Below, one piece after another: positions 1 to 6,530 of a DNA stretch of 14,612 nucleotides. The translations under genes and the position numbers were made by a program. Origin of the DNA: an uncultured Bacilli bacterium (lineage in GTDB: Bacteria > Bacillota_I > Bacilli_A > RF39 > UBA660); assembly GCA_947598455.1 (NCBI GenBank), contig CANQFI010000033.1:1-14612 (forward strand), given 5' to 3'. The notes below the pieces were generated by a model that was not told where the DNA came from, ran no database searches, and was given only the letters and a program-made list of their open reading frames with translations. Every line of letters starts with the position of its first letter. Positions within the stretch are counted from its first letter, which is position 1.

Positions 1-2
1 TA

Positions 3-31
3 ATAATACTTTAAAATAACAAACTTGTAAA
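3..31 (-). promoter_or_regulatory. Promoter pointing off the left edge
   Basis: On the minus strand a -35 box TTTACA (26-31) and a -10 box TATTAT (3-8) are separated by exactly 17 bases. Each differs from the sigma-A consensus at one position. It lies downstream of the terminator of the surface-protein gene, so it would serve a gene outside the window. This is a call from sequence match only. Confidence 0.45.
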
Positions 32-91
32 TGTTTTTTAGTTTTTCAAAAAATTAGTATCTGTCAATTTACGTAAAGTTATAATACAAAT

Positions 92-116
92 AAAAAAAGC
101 AGATTACTCTGCTTTT
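92..116 (-). terminator. Intrinsic terminator of the surface-protein gene
   Basis: A perfect 9-bp inverted repeat (95-103 with 108-116, arms AAAAGCAGA and TCTGCTTTT) encloses a 4-base loop. On the minus strand it is followed by a run of seven T (92-98). It sits 10 bases past the stop codon of the surface-protein gene. Read on the plus strand the stem is followed by only four T before AGATC, so the minus strand is the natural direction. Confidence 0.8.
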
Positions 117-125
117 AGATCTTTT

Positions 126-2525
126 TTAGCTCTTTATGAACTTTGCTTTTTTCTTAAAGTATAACAATACCACTATAATAATTAAGCATAAGATCATAAT
201 ACCAATAGATATAAATGAATTTGTGTCAGGATTAATAATTGGTCCTAATGATAATGTTTTAGAATATTTTATTGGATTAGCTTGTAAACCGATTAATGTT
301 TGAGCACTCTTTGTTCCAGATGTTGCTTCATAAACATATACTTCATCTTCTAAGTAATTACCATTGATACTTATGCTCATTTCACTAGATTTTTTTGGTA
401 AATTATCTATTTTTATAATATAAGTATTACTTCCATTATTTGATAAACTGCCTAAATCATAATTTGCTATTTCGCTATCATTAGCTAGAAGTGAAACTTT
501 TAGTTTTTCTCCTTTGTTAATAGTACGATTAGTTTTAATTTTTAAATAATAATCATTATTTTCTTTTTCTATATAAGCATTTACGACATCAAGAGCAGCT
601 TCAGATTCATTATTTTTATCATCTAAATTAATTAACCAATTATAAATAGCTTTTACATTATTACGAACTTCTTCATATTCTCCTGATTCATCATAAGTAT
701 CAAAGACTAAATCAGTATAAGAAATAGTTGTGTTAAAATATTCGCGACTAGTTGTCCAACCATATATATCAGTAATAAAATTAGGACTTGTATAGTAATA
801 TATAGCATCTGATATAGCTAAAATCATTTCACTTTCAGTAATTTTTTCAAATCTTGGATCATTGTTTTCTGGTGCTGTATAATATGTTACTCCATTAATT
901 GTTTTTTTAACTATTGCACCATCTTTTACTAAAAGATCAATCATTTCATCTTTTGATATATAAGGGTAAGATTTTTTTAGAATATTAACTAACTGAGTTT
1001 GATTTTTGGTAATAAATGTTGATTCATATATTGGAATTCTTTTAAACTCAACGCCGCTTGCATAATCTACAAATGGATCTATGCAATATACAGGAACATA
1101 AGAACTATCTGATTTGTGCCATGGAAATTGATATTTTCTTGAAAAATTTGAAATAGTTAAATTTTCAAAATCTTTAGTTTTAACTAAATTGTGAATTATG
1201 GCATTACCATAGCCACTTGATGATTTACTGTTTTTGTTTTGGTGTTGGCTTTTTTGATAGCTTCCTACTCCACTTGGTGGTGAATAATAAAGACCATCAT
1301 TTCTAAATTCCTCTTCGTCATTTGGATCTATTTCAATGTTTTCTTTTTTAATTACTTTTGTTTCATTAATATTTTTTTTAGTAGATGATAATCCTATTAA
1401 TAAAGGCACATCTTCAGTATCACTAGATGATTCATAAACATAGACTTCATCAGTAGCATATTCACCAGTTAATTTAACTGTTACATCACTATCAAAAGTT
1501 GTTAAATTTGGAACGTCAACTGCATATAAATTATTATTAACATCAACAGCTTGAGAAATTTTTGCTGTAGTTAATGTTTCTTCTTTACTAATAGTTACAT
1601 TTACATTATCAGTATCTGTAATTCGACGATTAGTTTCAACATATATAGTATAATGATCACCATTCTTTTTAGCTATTACATCATTTATTTTTAATTCATT
1701 ATCAGTACCAACTAAACTATCAGGTTTTTTTAGATAATCTGAAATTGTTTTAACATTTAATTTTACTTCATTATATGTGCTTTTTGTTGTGTATGTATCA
1801 AAATTTATACCTGAGCTTTCAACTATGGTATTATTACCACGACGAGTTGTTATACTATATTGATTTTTAACAAAACCTGGATCCATTGTGTCAAATATTG
1901 CAATTTGCGTAGCTAACATAATTTCATCAACAGAAATTGTTTCAAATTTTGGAGTATTTACTTGTTGGAAAGCTCCTGGTGTACTTATGTAAATTTTGTC
2001 ATTGATTGTTTTTTTAGCTACTACATTATCTTTAAGTAAAATATCAACCATTTCATCACGTGATACAAAAGGATATGTTCTTCTTATTATTTCAATAAGG
2101 GCTTTTTTCTTTTCTTCACTATCAATTTTTGTTGATTCGTTAATAGGTACTTTTTTATATTCAACATAGCTTTCAAACTCTTCCATTCTTGAGTCAAAGC
2201 AATCATATAAGCAGTAAGCAAGATCATACTTTGTTTCAAATTTAGACCATGGGACGGTATAATAATCTTTGAAATTCTTATGAGTTAATCCTTCGCCTTC
2301 TTCACCATTTAATAAAGTATATAAGACAACATTTTCTTGTTTTTTATCATATGGCCACATATGAATATATAAATCGAGTTTATGTTGACTCTTTTGATAA
2401 TGATATGCGCGATCAGTAGAATCTGAATCCGGCATATAATATAGATTGTTGGCATGAACACCAACTAATGATATAAGTTCTAAAGCAAATATTAAAAATA
2501 GTAATAGAACTCTTCTTAATTTCAT
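126..2525 (-). CDS. Secreted surface protein with two tandem thioester (TED/TQXA) domains and a C-terminal anchor
   Basis: I place the start at the ATG at 2525 (799 residues). The in-frame GTG at 2534 lies inside the Shine-Dalgarno AAAGGTGAT and is unlikely to be used. Residues 1-25 form a signal peptide (basic MKLRR, hydrophobic core, cleavage after VHA). Two related halves of about 360 residues follow. The first has the TED cysteine in AYCLY (C105) and the partner glutamine in ATQIAIF (T206-Q207), the Cys-Gln pair that forms an internal thioester in Gram-positive adhesins. The second keeps the cysteine (VYCID, C481) but has ISDA (571-574) where TQXA is expected, so it probably cannot form the bond. 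Each half ends in a beta-rich region closing with DEVYVYE and LIGL. The C terminus has NPDTN (765-769), a hydrophobic span (about 772-790) and KKKAK, like a sortase B-type sorting signal or a plain membrane anchor. The likely role is covalent adhesion to a host or neighbouring surface. The ligand is unknown. The gene is a single transcription unit. Confidence 0.8.
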   Translation of the reverse strand: MKLRRVLLLFLIFALELISLVGVHANNLYYMPDSDSTDRAYHYQKSQHKLDLYIHMWPYDKKQENVVLYTLLNGEEGEGLTHKNFKDYYTVPWSKFETKYDLAYCLYDCFDSRMEEFESYVEYKKVPINESTKIDSEEKKKALIEIIRRTYPFVSRDEMVDILLKDNVVAKKTINDKIYISTPGAFQQVNTPKFETISVDEIMLATQIAIFDTMDPGFVKNQYSITTRRGNNTIVESSGINFDTYTTKSTYNEVKLNVKTISDYLKKPDSLVGTDNELKINDVIAKKNGDHYTIYVETNRRITDTDNVNVTISKEETLTTAKISQAVDVNNNLYAVDVPNLTTFDSDVTVKLTGEYATDEVYVYESSSDTEDVPLLIGLSSTKKNINETKVIKKENIEIDPNDEEEFRNDGLYYSPPSGVGSYQKSQHQNKNSKSSSGYGNAIIHNLVKTKDFENLTISNFSRKYQFPWHKSDSSYVPVYCIDPFVDYASGVEFKRIPIYESTFITKNQTQLVNILKKSYPYISKDEMIDLLVKDGAIVKKTINGVTYYTAPENNDPRFEKITESEMILAISDAIYYYTSPNFITDIYGWTTSREYFNTTISYTDLVFDTYDESGEYEEVRNNVKAIYNWLINLDDKNNESEAALDVVNAYIEKENNDYYLKIKTNRTINKGEKLKVSLLANDSEIANYDLGSLSNNGSNTYIIKIDNLPKKSSEMSISINGNYLEDEVYVYEATSGTKSAQTLIGLQANPIKYSKTLSLGPIINPDTNSFISIGIMILCLIIIVVLLYFKKKAKFIKS

Positions 2526-2555
2526 AAAGATCACCTTTAGTTTATTATTAGTTTG

Positions 2556-2584
2556 ATTATACTTTATTTTGCAATACTAATCAA
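2556..2584 (-). promoter_or_regulatory. Promoter of the surface-protein gene
   Basis: On the minus strand TTGATT (2579-2584) and a perfect TATAAT (2556-2561) are 17 bases apart. Transcription would begin near 2549. That gives a leader of about 24 bases, which contains the Shine-Dalgarno AAAGGTGAT just before the ATG at 2525. The strong match suggests constitutive sigma-A transcription, and no operator is obvious. Confidence 0.75.
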
Positions 2585-2592
2585 GAACAAAA

Positions 2593-2623
2593 GCAAAATA
2601 AATAATTGTAATTATTATTTTGC
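2593..2623 (-). repeat. Long A/T-rich hairpin, terminator-like on the minus strand
   Basis: GCAAAATAA at 2593-2601 pairs with TTATTTTGC at 2615-2623. The arms continue inward with TAATT/AATTA around a short GTA loop, and one base is bulged. On the minus strand it is followed by TTTTGTT, so it could end a short transcript crossing 2635-2703. It lies directly upstream of the surface-gene -35 box and could alternatively be a binding site or a structural element. Confidence 0.4.
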
Positions 2624-2634
2624 ATTAGGAAACC

Positions 2635-2703
2635 TTACGATTTCTTTTCTTGTTTTTTTGAATTTTCCTCCTCTACAAGCCTAAATTCTGATGGTCGCCA
2701 CTA
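2635..2703 (-). other. Unassigned G/C-richer island; possible gene remnant or small RNA
   Basis: The 205-base stretch between the surface-gene promoter and the ddl terminator contains no complete gene. Its middle stands out: 19 of 44 bases at 2660-2703 are G or C, against a much more A/T-rich surrounding. On the minus strand 2635-2700 reads as 21 codons plus TAA, beginning WRPSEFRLVEEEN and ending QEKKS. This follows directly after an in-frame TAG and has no start codon. The stop is followed by the hairpin at 2593-2623. The arrangement looks like the decayed 3' end of a gene with its terminator, but a structured RNA is equally possible: GAATTT and AAATTC can pair around AGGCTTGTAGAGG. I do not recognise the peptide or an RNA family. 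Confidence 0.25.
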
Positions 2704-2789
2704 AATAATCTTTTCAATCAATATCTATTTAATTGGTAAAAATTTTTTTCTAAGCCTTTTTTTACATTTTTGAAAACTTTTTTATAATA

Positions 2790-2818
2790 TAAAAAACTAC
2801 CATAACATGATGATAGTT
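2790..2818 (-). terminator. Terminator of the hydrolase-murF-ddl operon
   Basis: On the minus strand AACTATCAT (2810-2818) pairs with ATGGTAGTT (2795-2803) over 9 bp with one G-T wobble, around a 6-base loop. It is followed directly by a run of T (2791-2796). It starts about 12 bases after the ddl stop codon. Confidence 0.8.
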
Positions 2819-2829
2819 ATAAATTATTA

Positions 2830-4035
2830 TTAAATTATTTTCCCTTTAGCACCTTTTGAACCCTTTACTCCATCATAAGTACTTAGAACATTGGATTCAA
2901 AACTTGTTACTTTCTTTTGAGATTGTTTGTATTCTTTAACTGCTCCCTTAATTAGTTCATCAAGTAACTTAGGATACTTTTTCCCTTTTGGAGTAAAGAA
3001 GAAGAAAGCTAAACAACCAGGAATTGTATTTGGTTCATTAACATAAACTTTTTTAGTTTTAGTATCAACTAAGAAGTCAAAACGAGTTACACCACTTAAA
3101 TTTAAACATCTAAATGCTTCTTTAGAATATTCATAAATTTGATTTTCAATTTCTTTATCTAAGGTAGCAGGTATTTTAAAACCACTATTGCTTATCTTAC
3201 CACCATTTTGATTTTTAGAACCGCTTTTTTTGCCAACACCACTCGCTAGGTATTTATCTTCAAAAGTTAAAAATTCATTATCAGTAAGCATTTCACCAAT
3301 TAAAGAACATTCCATATCTTCATAGTTACCAACAACGGCACAATCGACTTCTTTTAAATTTTCGACCATTTTTTCAACTATTATCTTTTGATCATATTTA
3401 ATAGCTTCTTCGATAGCTCTTGCGATTTCTTTTTCATTTTTAGCTACTTCAATACCAACACTACTGCCTAAACGGGCTGGTTTTACAATAACAGGATAAC
3501 CTAATTCTTTAATGTCTTTTAAAATCTTATCTTCGCTTGTTTGATATTCAGTATCATAAAGCCAAAGATAATCAACAACAGGAATACCAGAAGATGCCAT
3601 AACTTGTTTTTGAACAACTTTGTCTTGACCAACTGAAGCACCTAGCATACTTGAGCCAACATATGGAATACCTAAAGTTTCTAAGTAACCAGCTAATGAA
3701 CCATCTTCGACTCCTTTACCATGAACAATTGGAAAAGCAACGTCAATTGTATTGATAACTCCTTTAAAGATTCCTCTTTTCTTTTGCAAAACAAATGAAT
3801 TATCTCTTTTAGTTAAGGTGATTTCTTTAGCTACATAGCCAATATTATTTAAATCTTTATAAGTTGCCATATTTTTTAAGGCTTCTCCAGTGTACCAATT
3901 ACGATCTTTGCCAATATAAATTGGTACTACTTCATATTTAGAAGAATCTATATAATTCATGGCTTGAACAGCTGTTATAATACTTACTTCATGTTCGACT
4001 GTCTCACCACCAAAAATTACTCCAACTTTTAACAT
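2830..4035 (-). CDS. ddl: D-alanine--D-alanine ligase (ATP-grasp)
   Basis: This cytoplasmic enzyme joins two D-alanines with ATP to give the dipeptide used by MurF. The 401 residues show the Ddl N-terminal motif GGETVEHEVS (9-18), HGKGVEDGSLAG (105-116), the ATP-binding VKPARLGSSVG (184-194), RFDF (318-321) and the metal-binding E334 and N336 in NEPNTIPG. Two features differ from textbook Ddl. The omega-loop region is enlarged by a Gly/Lys/Ser-rich insert (about 264-285). The segment after NTIPG reads CLAFFFF rather than the usual form with substrate-binding serines. Both fit a Ddl-like subfamily I recall from clostridia (NTIPGSLAFYLW type), whose members also end in a GSKG tail as here (391-394). 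The start is the ATG at 4035. Its Shine-Dalgarno AAGGAGTGA overlaps the murF stop, and the 12-base gap implies co-translation with murF. D-Ala-D-Ala is the most likely product; D-Ala-D-Ser or D-Ala-D-Lac cannot be excluded by reading. Confidence 0.9.
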   Translation of the reverse strand: MLKVGVIFGGETVEHEVSIITAVQAMNYIDSSKYEVVPIYIGKDRNWYTGEALKNMATYKDLNNIGYVAKEITLTKRDNSFVLQKKRGIFKGVINTIDVAFPIVHGKGVEDGSLAGYLETLGIPYVGSSMLGASVGQDKVVQKQVMASSGIPVVDYLWLYDTEYQTSEDKILKDIKELGYPVIVKPARLGSSVGIEVAKNEKEIARAIEEAIKYDQKIIVEKMVENLKEVDCAVVGNYEDMECSLIGEMLTDNEFLTFEDKYLASGVGKKSGSKNQNGGKISNSGFKIPATLDKEIENQIYEYSKEAFRCLNLSGVTRFDFLVDTKTKKVYVNEPNTIPGCLAFFFFTPKGKKYPKLLDELIKGAVKEYKQSQKKVTSFESNVLSTYDGVKGSKGAKGKII

Positions 4036-4047
4036 TTATATCACTCC

Positions 4048-5649
4048 TTATTTCTCATTAAATAAATCTGGTAAGTCATTTTCTAATAATGCATAAGTTT
4101 CCCCGTCTTTAAGTTTCATCATTAATGGGAAAGCGTCCATAACATTATTTAAAACATGAATATGTTCATTAGGAAATTTTCCTTTCATTAAACCATCATA
4201 GATGGGTTTAGTTTTTTCTTTACCGATTAAAATTACCTCATCAACTTTACTAGTACTTATTTCTAAACCAAATTCACGATTTACTTCATCTTCTTTAGCG
4301 CCAATTTCTATCATACCAGGGGTTACAATAATGTGTTTACCAGGCATCATACTTAAGACTTCTAAAGCCATTTTACAACCCATTGGATTTGAATTATAAG
4401 CATCATCAATTAAATTAATATCATAATATTTACTTATAGATAGGCGATGTTCAATAGGAGCAATCATTTTAACGGCTTTTTTCAAATCAGATATTTTCAT
4501 ACCTAAAGCTCTCCCAAGGGTTATACCACCTAAAATATTATAAATATTGTTGCGACCTAAAAGTTTGGTTTCAAATTCATGTTCTTTTTCATCATCTTTA
4601 AATTTTACTTTAAATTTAGTACCTTTATAGGTTAATTCTAAATCTTTGGCATAACAATCTACTTTATGATTATCAATACCAATCCATAAAATTTGACAAT
4701 CGTTTTTTAAATGATAATTAAGTTGTTTTTCATCATCACCATTTAAAATACCAAGGCCATCAGAAGGTAATGACTCAATTAGTTCAAATTTTGTATGTTG
4801 AATAGCTTCTTCGGTACCAAAAGTTTCTAAGTGAGCTAAACCAATACGAGTTAAAATACCATATTTAGGCCTTACTAAATCGCAAAGTTCTTTGATTTCA
4901 CCTGATTTACATGCCCCCATCTCTGCAATAAAATAATCATTATATTTATCTAAATAGTTATTGATCGTGATCATTAATCCAAATGGTGTATTATAGTTTT
5001 CGGGAGTTTTAAAAACATTATATTTAAAATTTAAGATATCATAAACAATATTTTTAGTACTTGTTTTGCCATAACTACCAGTGATGCCAATAACATCCAT
5101 GTTAGTCATACTGGCTAATTTATCTTTAGCTTGTTTTTCAAAGTGAAGTCCGACTAGTTTTTCTAAAGGACGATTTAAGAAATTATCTAATATTAAAATA
5201 AAATAATTAATAAATGATAAGAATCCTAAAATTAAATAATAAATACTTTGATAATCTTCATCATATAATAAACAAATAATAAAGATTGGTATTAAATAAA
5301 TAATAGAATTAGTAATAATTAATCTTTTTATACGAGCAGTATATTTTAAAGGAAGTTTAGTGGCTTCTTTCCTTCTTTCAGAAATAAAAACATATGTTAA
5401 AAAGAGATAGATTATGATAAAAAGATACGATGATAAACTATTTAGTGTTTCATTAATACTGGTTAGTATAAAAACTAAAAATAATAAGTTTAAATTTAAA
5501 AAGTTTTCTTTATAGTTTTTGATGATCCATTTAATGTAGCGATAACCACGATTATATCTGTTTTGTTGAAGCATATGAAGACTTTTGGTACTTATAATAC
5601 TAATATGAATAAAATAAATTATAAGAGATATGATAAATAGTAAGTTCAT
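4048..5649 (-). CDS. murF: Membrane-tethered UDP-MurNAc-tripeptide--D-Ala-D-Ala ligase (MurF-type Mur ligase)
   Basis: The predicted reaction adds D-Ala-D-Ala to UDP-MurNAc-tripeptide with ATP, the last cytoplasmic step in precursor assembly. The first 160 or so of 533 residues are not part of a usual MurF (about 450 residues): they hold around five hydrophobic segments (3-20, 52-67, 74-90, 110-128, 134-154). The Mur ligase follows: P-loop GITGSYGKTSTKN (188-200), TPENYNTPFG (215-224), AEMGA (242-246), LNGDD (302-306), GRNNIYN (365-371), EHRL (400-403) and DDAYNSNP (415-422). The motif NYNTPFG departs from the NNEIGLP form of E. coli-type MurF. Assignment to MurF rather than another Mur ligase therefore rests partly on the adjacent ddl. 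The start ATG at 5649 has the Shine-Dalgarno AAGGAGTGG, overlapping the stop of the upstream hydrolase 11 bases away. The membrane part would hold the enzyme near lipid I/II synthesis. Confidence 0.85.
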   Translation of the reverse strand: MNLLFIISLIIYFIHISIISTKSLHMLQQNRYNRGYRYIKWIIKNYKENFLNLNLLFLVFILTSINETLNSLSSYLFIIIYLFLTYVFISERRKEATKLPLKYTARIKRLIITNSIIYLIPIFIICLLYDEDYQSIYYLILGFLSFINYFILILDNFLNRPLEKLVGLHFEKQAKDKLASMTNMDVIGITGSYGKTSTKNIVYDILNFKYNVFKTPENYNTPFGLMITINNYLDKYNDYFIAEMGACKSGEIKELCDLVRPKYGILTRIGLAHLETFGTEEAIQHTKFELIESLPSDGLGILNGDDEKQLNYHLKNDCQILWIGIDNHKVDCYAKDLELTYKGTKFKVKFKDDEKEHEFETKLLGRNNIYNILGGITLGRALGMKISDLKKAVKMIAPIEHRLSISKYYDINLIDDAYNSNPMGCKMALEVLSMMPGKHIIVTPGMIEIGAKEDEVNREFGLEISTSKVDEVILIGKEKTKPIYDGLMKGKFPNEHIHVLNNVMDAFPLMMKLKDGETYALLENDLPDLFNEK

Positions 5650-5660
5650 ACTTCCACTCC

Positions 5661-6389
5661 TTATTTAATAAATGATTTAATGATGGAATTAGTTTGTGTT
5701 AAACGTTCTAAGTAAGCATAATGAGTACAACCATTATAAACTGTTAAGCCACTATCAGGAATAAGACGTTCTAATTCATAAGCATCAGCGACCGGAACAG
5801 CTTCGTCTTTATCGCCCCAAATAATAAAAGTTGGACATTGAATTTTTTGGGCTGCTTCGGATAAATCAGTATTAACATGTTTAACTAAGATATCACGCAT
5901 AATTGGTGAAGCATTTTTATAATCTGTTGAGCCGATATGTTTTTTCATTTTATCAGCTAAATTACTCATACCAGGAATTTTTTTAATATTCTTTAACATA
6001 CGCATTTTTAATGATGGTTTTTTTATTTTAACTTTAAAAGGACTCGATAAAAGAATTAAACGATTTACAGGATATTTTGAAGCGTATAATAAACTTATTT
6101 TACCACCAAAAGAATGACCTATTAAATTAGGATTAGTTATCTTTAAATCATCTAATAGAGCTTTCAACATAGAAACATATTCATCTAGGGTCCAAGCTTC
6201 TTCTGGTTCATCAGAATCACCAAAGCCAGGTAAATCAAGAATAATAAGACGATGTGTATCAACAAAAGGCTTAGCAATTGGTTCCATCATTTCGATATTT
6301 TGTCCCCAACCATGAAGATAAACAATAGGACTTTTATCTTTTTGACCAAAATCTTTATAGTTGACTTTTACTCCTTTATATTTAAACAT
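5661..6389 (-). CDS. Alpha/beta-fold hydrolase, substrate unknown
   Basis: The 242-residue protein has the classic alpha/beta-hydrolase layout. An oxyanion motif HGWG is at 26-29, DLPGFGDSD at 52-60, and the nucleophile elbow GHSFGG has S93. A cap region rich in Lys and Met follows (about 118-175), then GDKDEAVP (192-199) with the acidic residue, and H223 in CTHYAYLE. Ser-Asp-His are all present, so it should be active, as an esterase, lipase or peptidase-like hydrolase. No signal peptide is seen, so it acts in the cytoplasm. It is the first gene of the murF-ddl operon, and its stop overlaps the murF Shine-Dalgarno. A role in wall-precursor or membrane metabolism is plausible but is inferred from position only. 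The ATG at 6389 has a good Shine-Dalgarno (AAGGTGAT). Confidence 0.85.
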   Translation of the reverse strand: MFKYKGVKVNYKDFGQKDKSPIVYLHGWGQNIEMMEPIAKPFVDTHRLIILDLPGFGDSDEPEEAWTLDEYVSMLKALLDDLKITNPNLIGHSFGGKISLLYASKYPVNRLILLSSPFKVKIKKPSLKMRMLKNIKKIPGMSNLADKMKKHIGSTDYKNASPIMRDILVKHVNTDLSEAAQKIQCPTFIIWGDKDEAVPVADAYELERLIPDSGLTVYNGCTHYAYLERLTQTNSIIKSFIK

Positions 6390-6434
6390 ATAATCACCTT
6401 ATTAATTTTTATGAATGTCTTTTTTTCTTTATAC

Positions 6435-6440
6435 ATTATA
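6435..6440 (-). promoter_or_regulatory. Candidate -10 box for the hydrolase-murF-ddl operon
   Basis: A perfect TATAAT lies on the minus strand about 46 bases before the hydrolase start, but no -35 box is found at 16-18 bases. A second option is an extended -10, TGC-TAAAAT (6470-6478), whose TGC and first T fall inside the inverted repeat at 6475-6509. Which one is used cannot be decided by eye. No terminator separates this operon from the GT2 gene upstream, so read-through is also possible. Confidence 0.35.
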
Positions 6441-6474
6441 TTTTATCACAGATATGAATAGTGTGTTTTATTTT

Positions 6475-6509
6475 AGCATATTTTGACAAATATTTTGACA
6501 AAATATGCT
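6475..6509. promoter_or_regulatory. Perfect 11-bp inverted repeat with tandem 12-bp direct repeat; operator-like
   Basis: AGCATATTTTG (6475-6485) and CAAAATATGCT (6499-6509) are exact reverse complements separated by 13 bases. Within them the 12-mer TATTTTGACAAA occurs twice back to back (6479-6490, 6491-6502), each holding the near-palindrome TTTGACAAA. No T-run follows on either strand, so it is not a normal terminator. It lies between the GT2 stop and the hydrolase start and overlaps a possible extended -10. This suggests a repressor or activator site for the murF-ddl operon. Confidence 0.5.
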
Positions 6510-6530
6510 TGTTAAAGTTATTGCTTATAA

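Noticed and set aside
80..85. TATAAT on the plus strand as a promoter
   Set aside because: No -35 box at 16-18 bases and no plus-strand gene downstream; it runs into the terminator and the 3' end of a minus-strand gene.
2641..2703. Part of an RNase P RNA, because TGTAGAGGA on the minus strand recalls its conserved GAGGAAAGTCC region
   Set aside because: The match is short and the rest of the conserved core is absent; only about 200 bases are available, whereas the RNA needs about 350.
2830..5649. Vancomycin-resistance-type ligase cluster
   Set aside because: No VanH-like dehydrogenase, VanX-like dipeptidase, VanT racemase or two-component system is present; the context is housekeeping murF.
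6252..6461. A plus-strand gene opposite the start of the hydrolase
   Set aside because: It is a shadow of the hydrolase coding strand, has no convincing ribosome site, and its composition is explained by the opposite frame.
6475..6509. Intrinsic terminator of the GT2 gene
   Set aside because: The inverted repeat is followed by A-rich sequence on the minus strand and by TGTTAAAG on the plus strand, not by a T-run; the spacer of 13 bases is also long.
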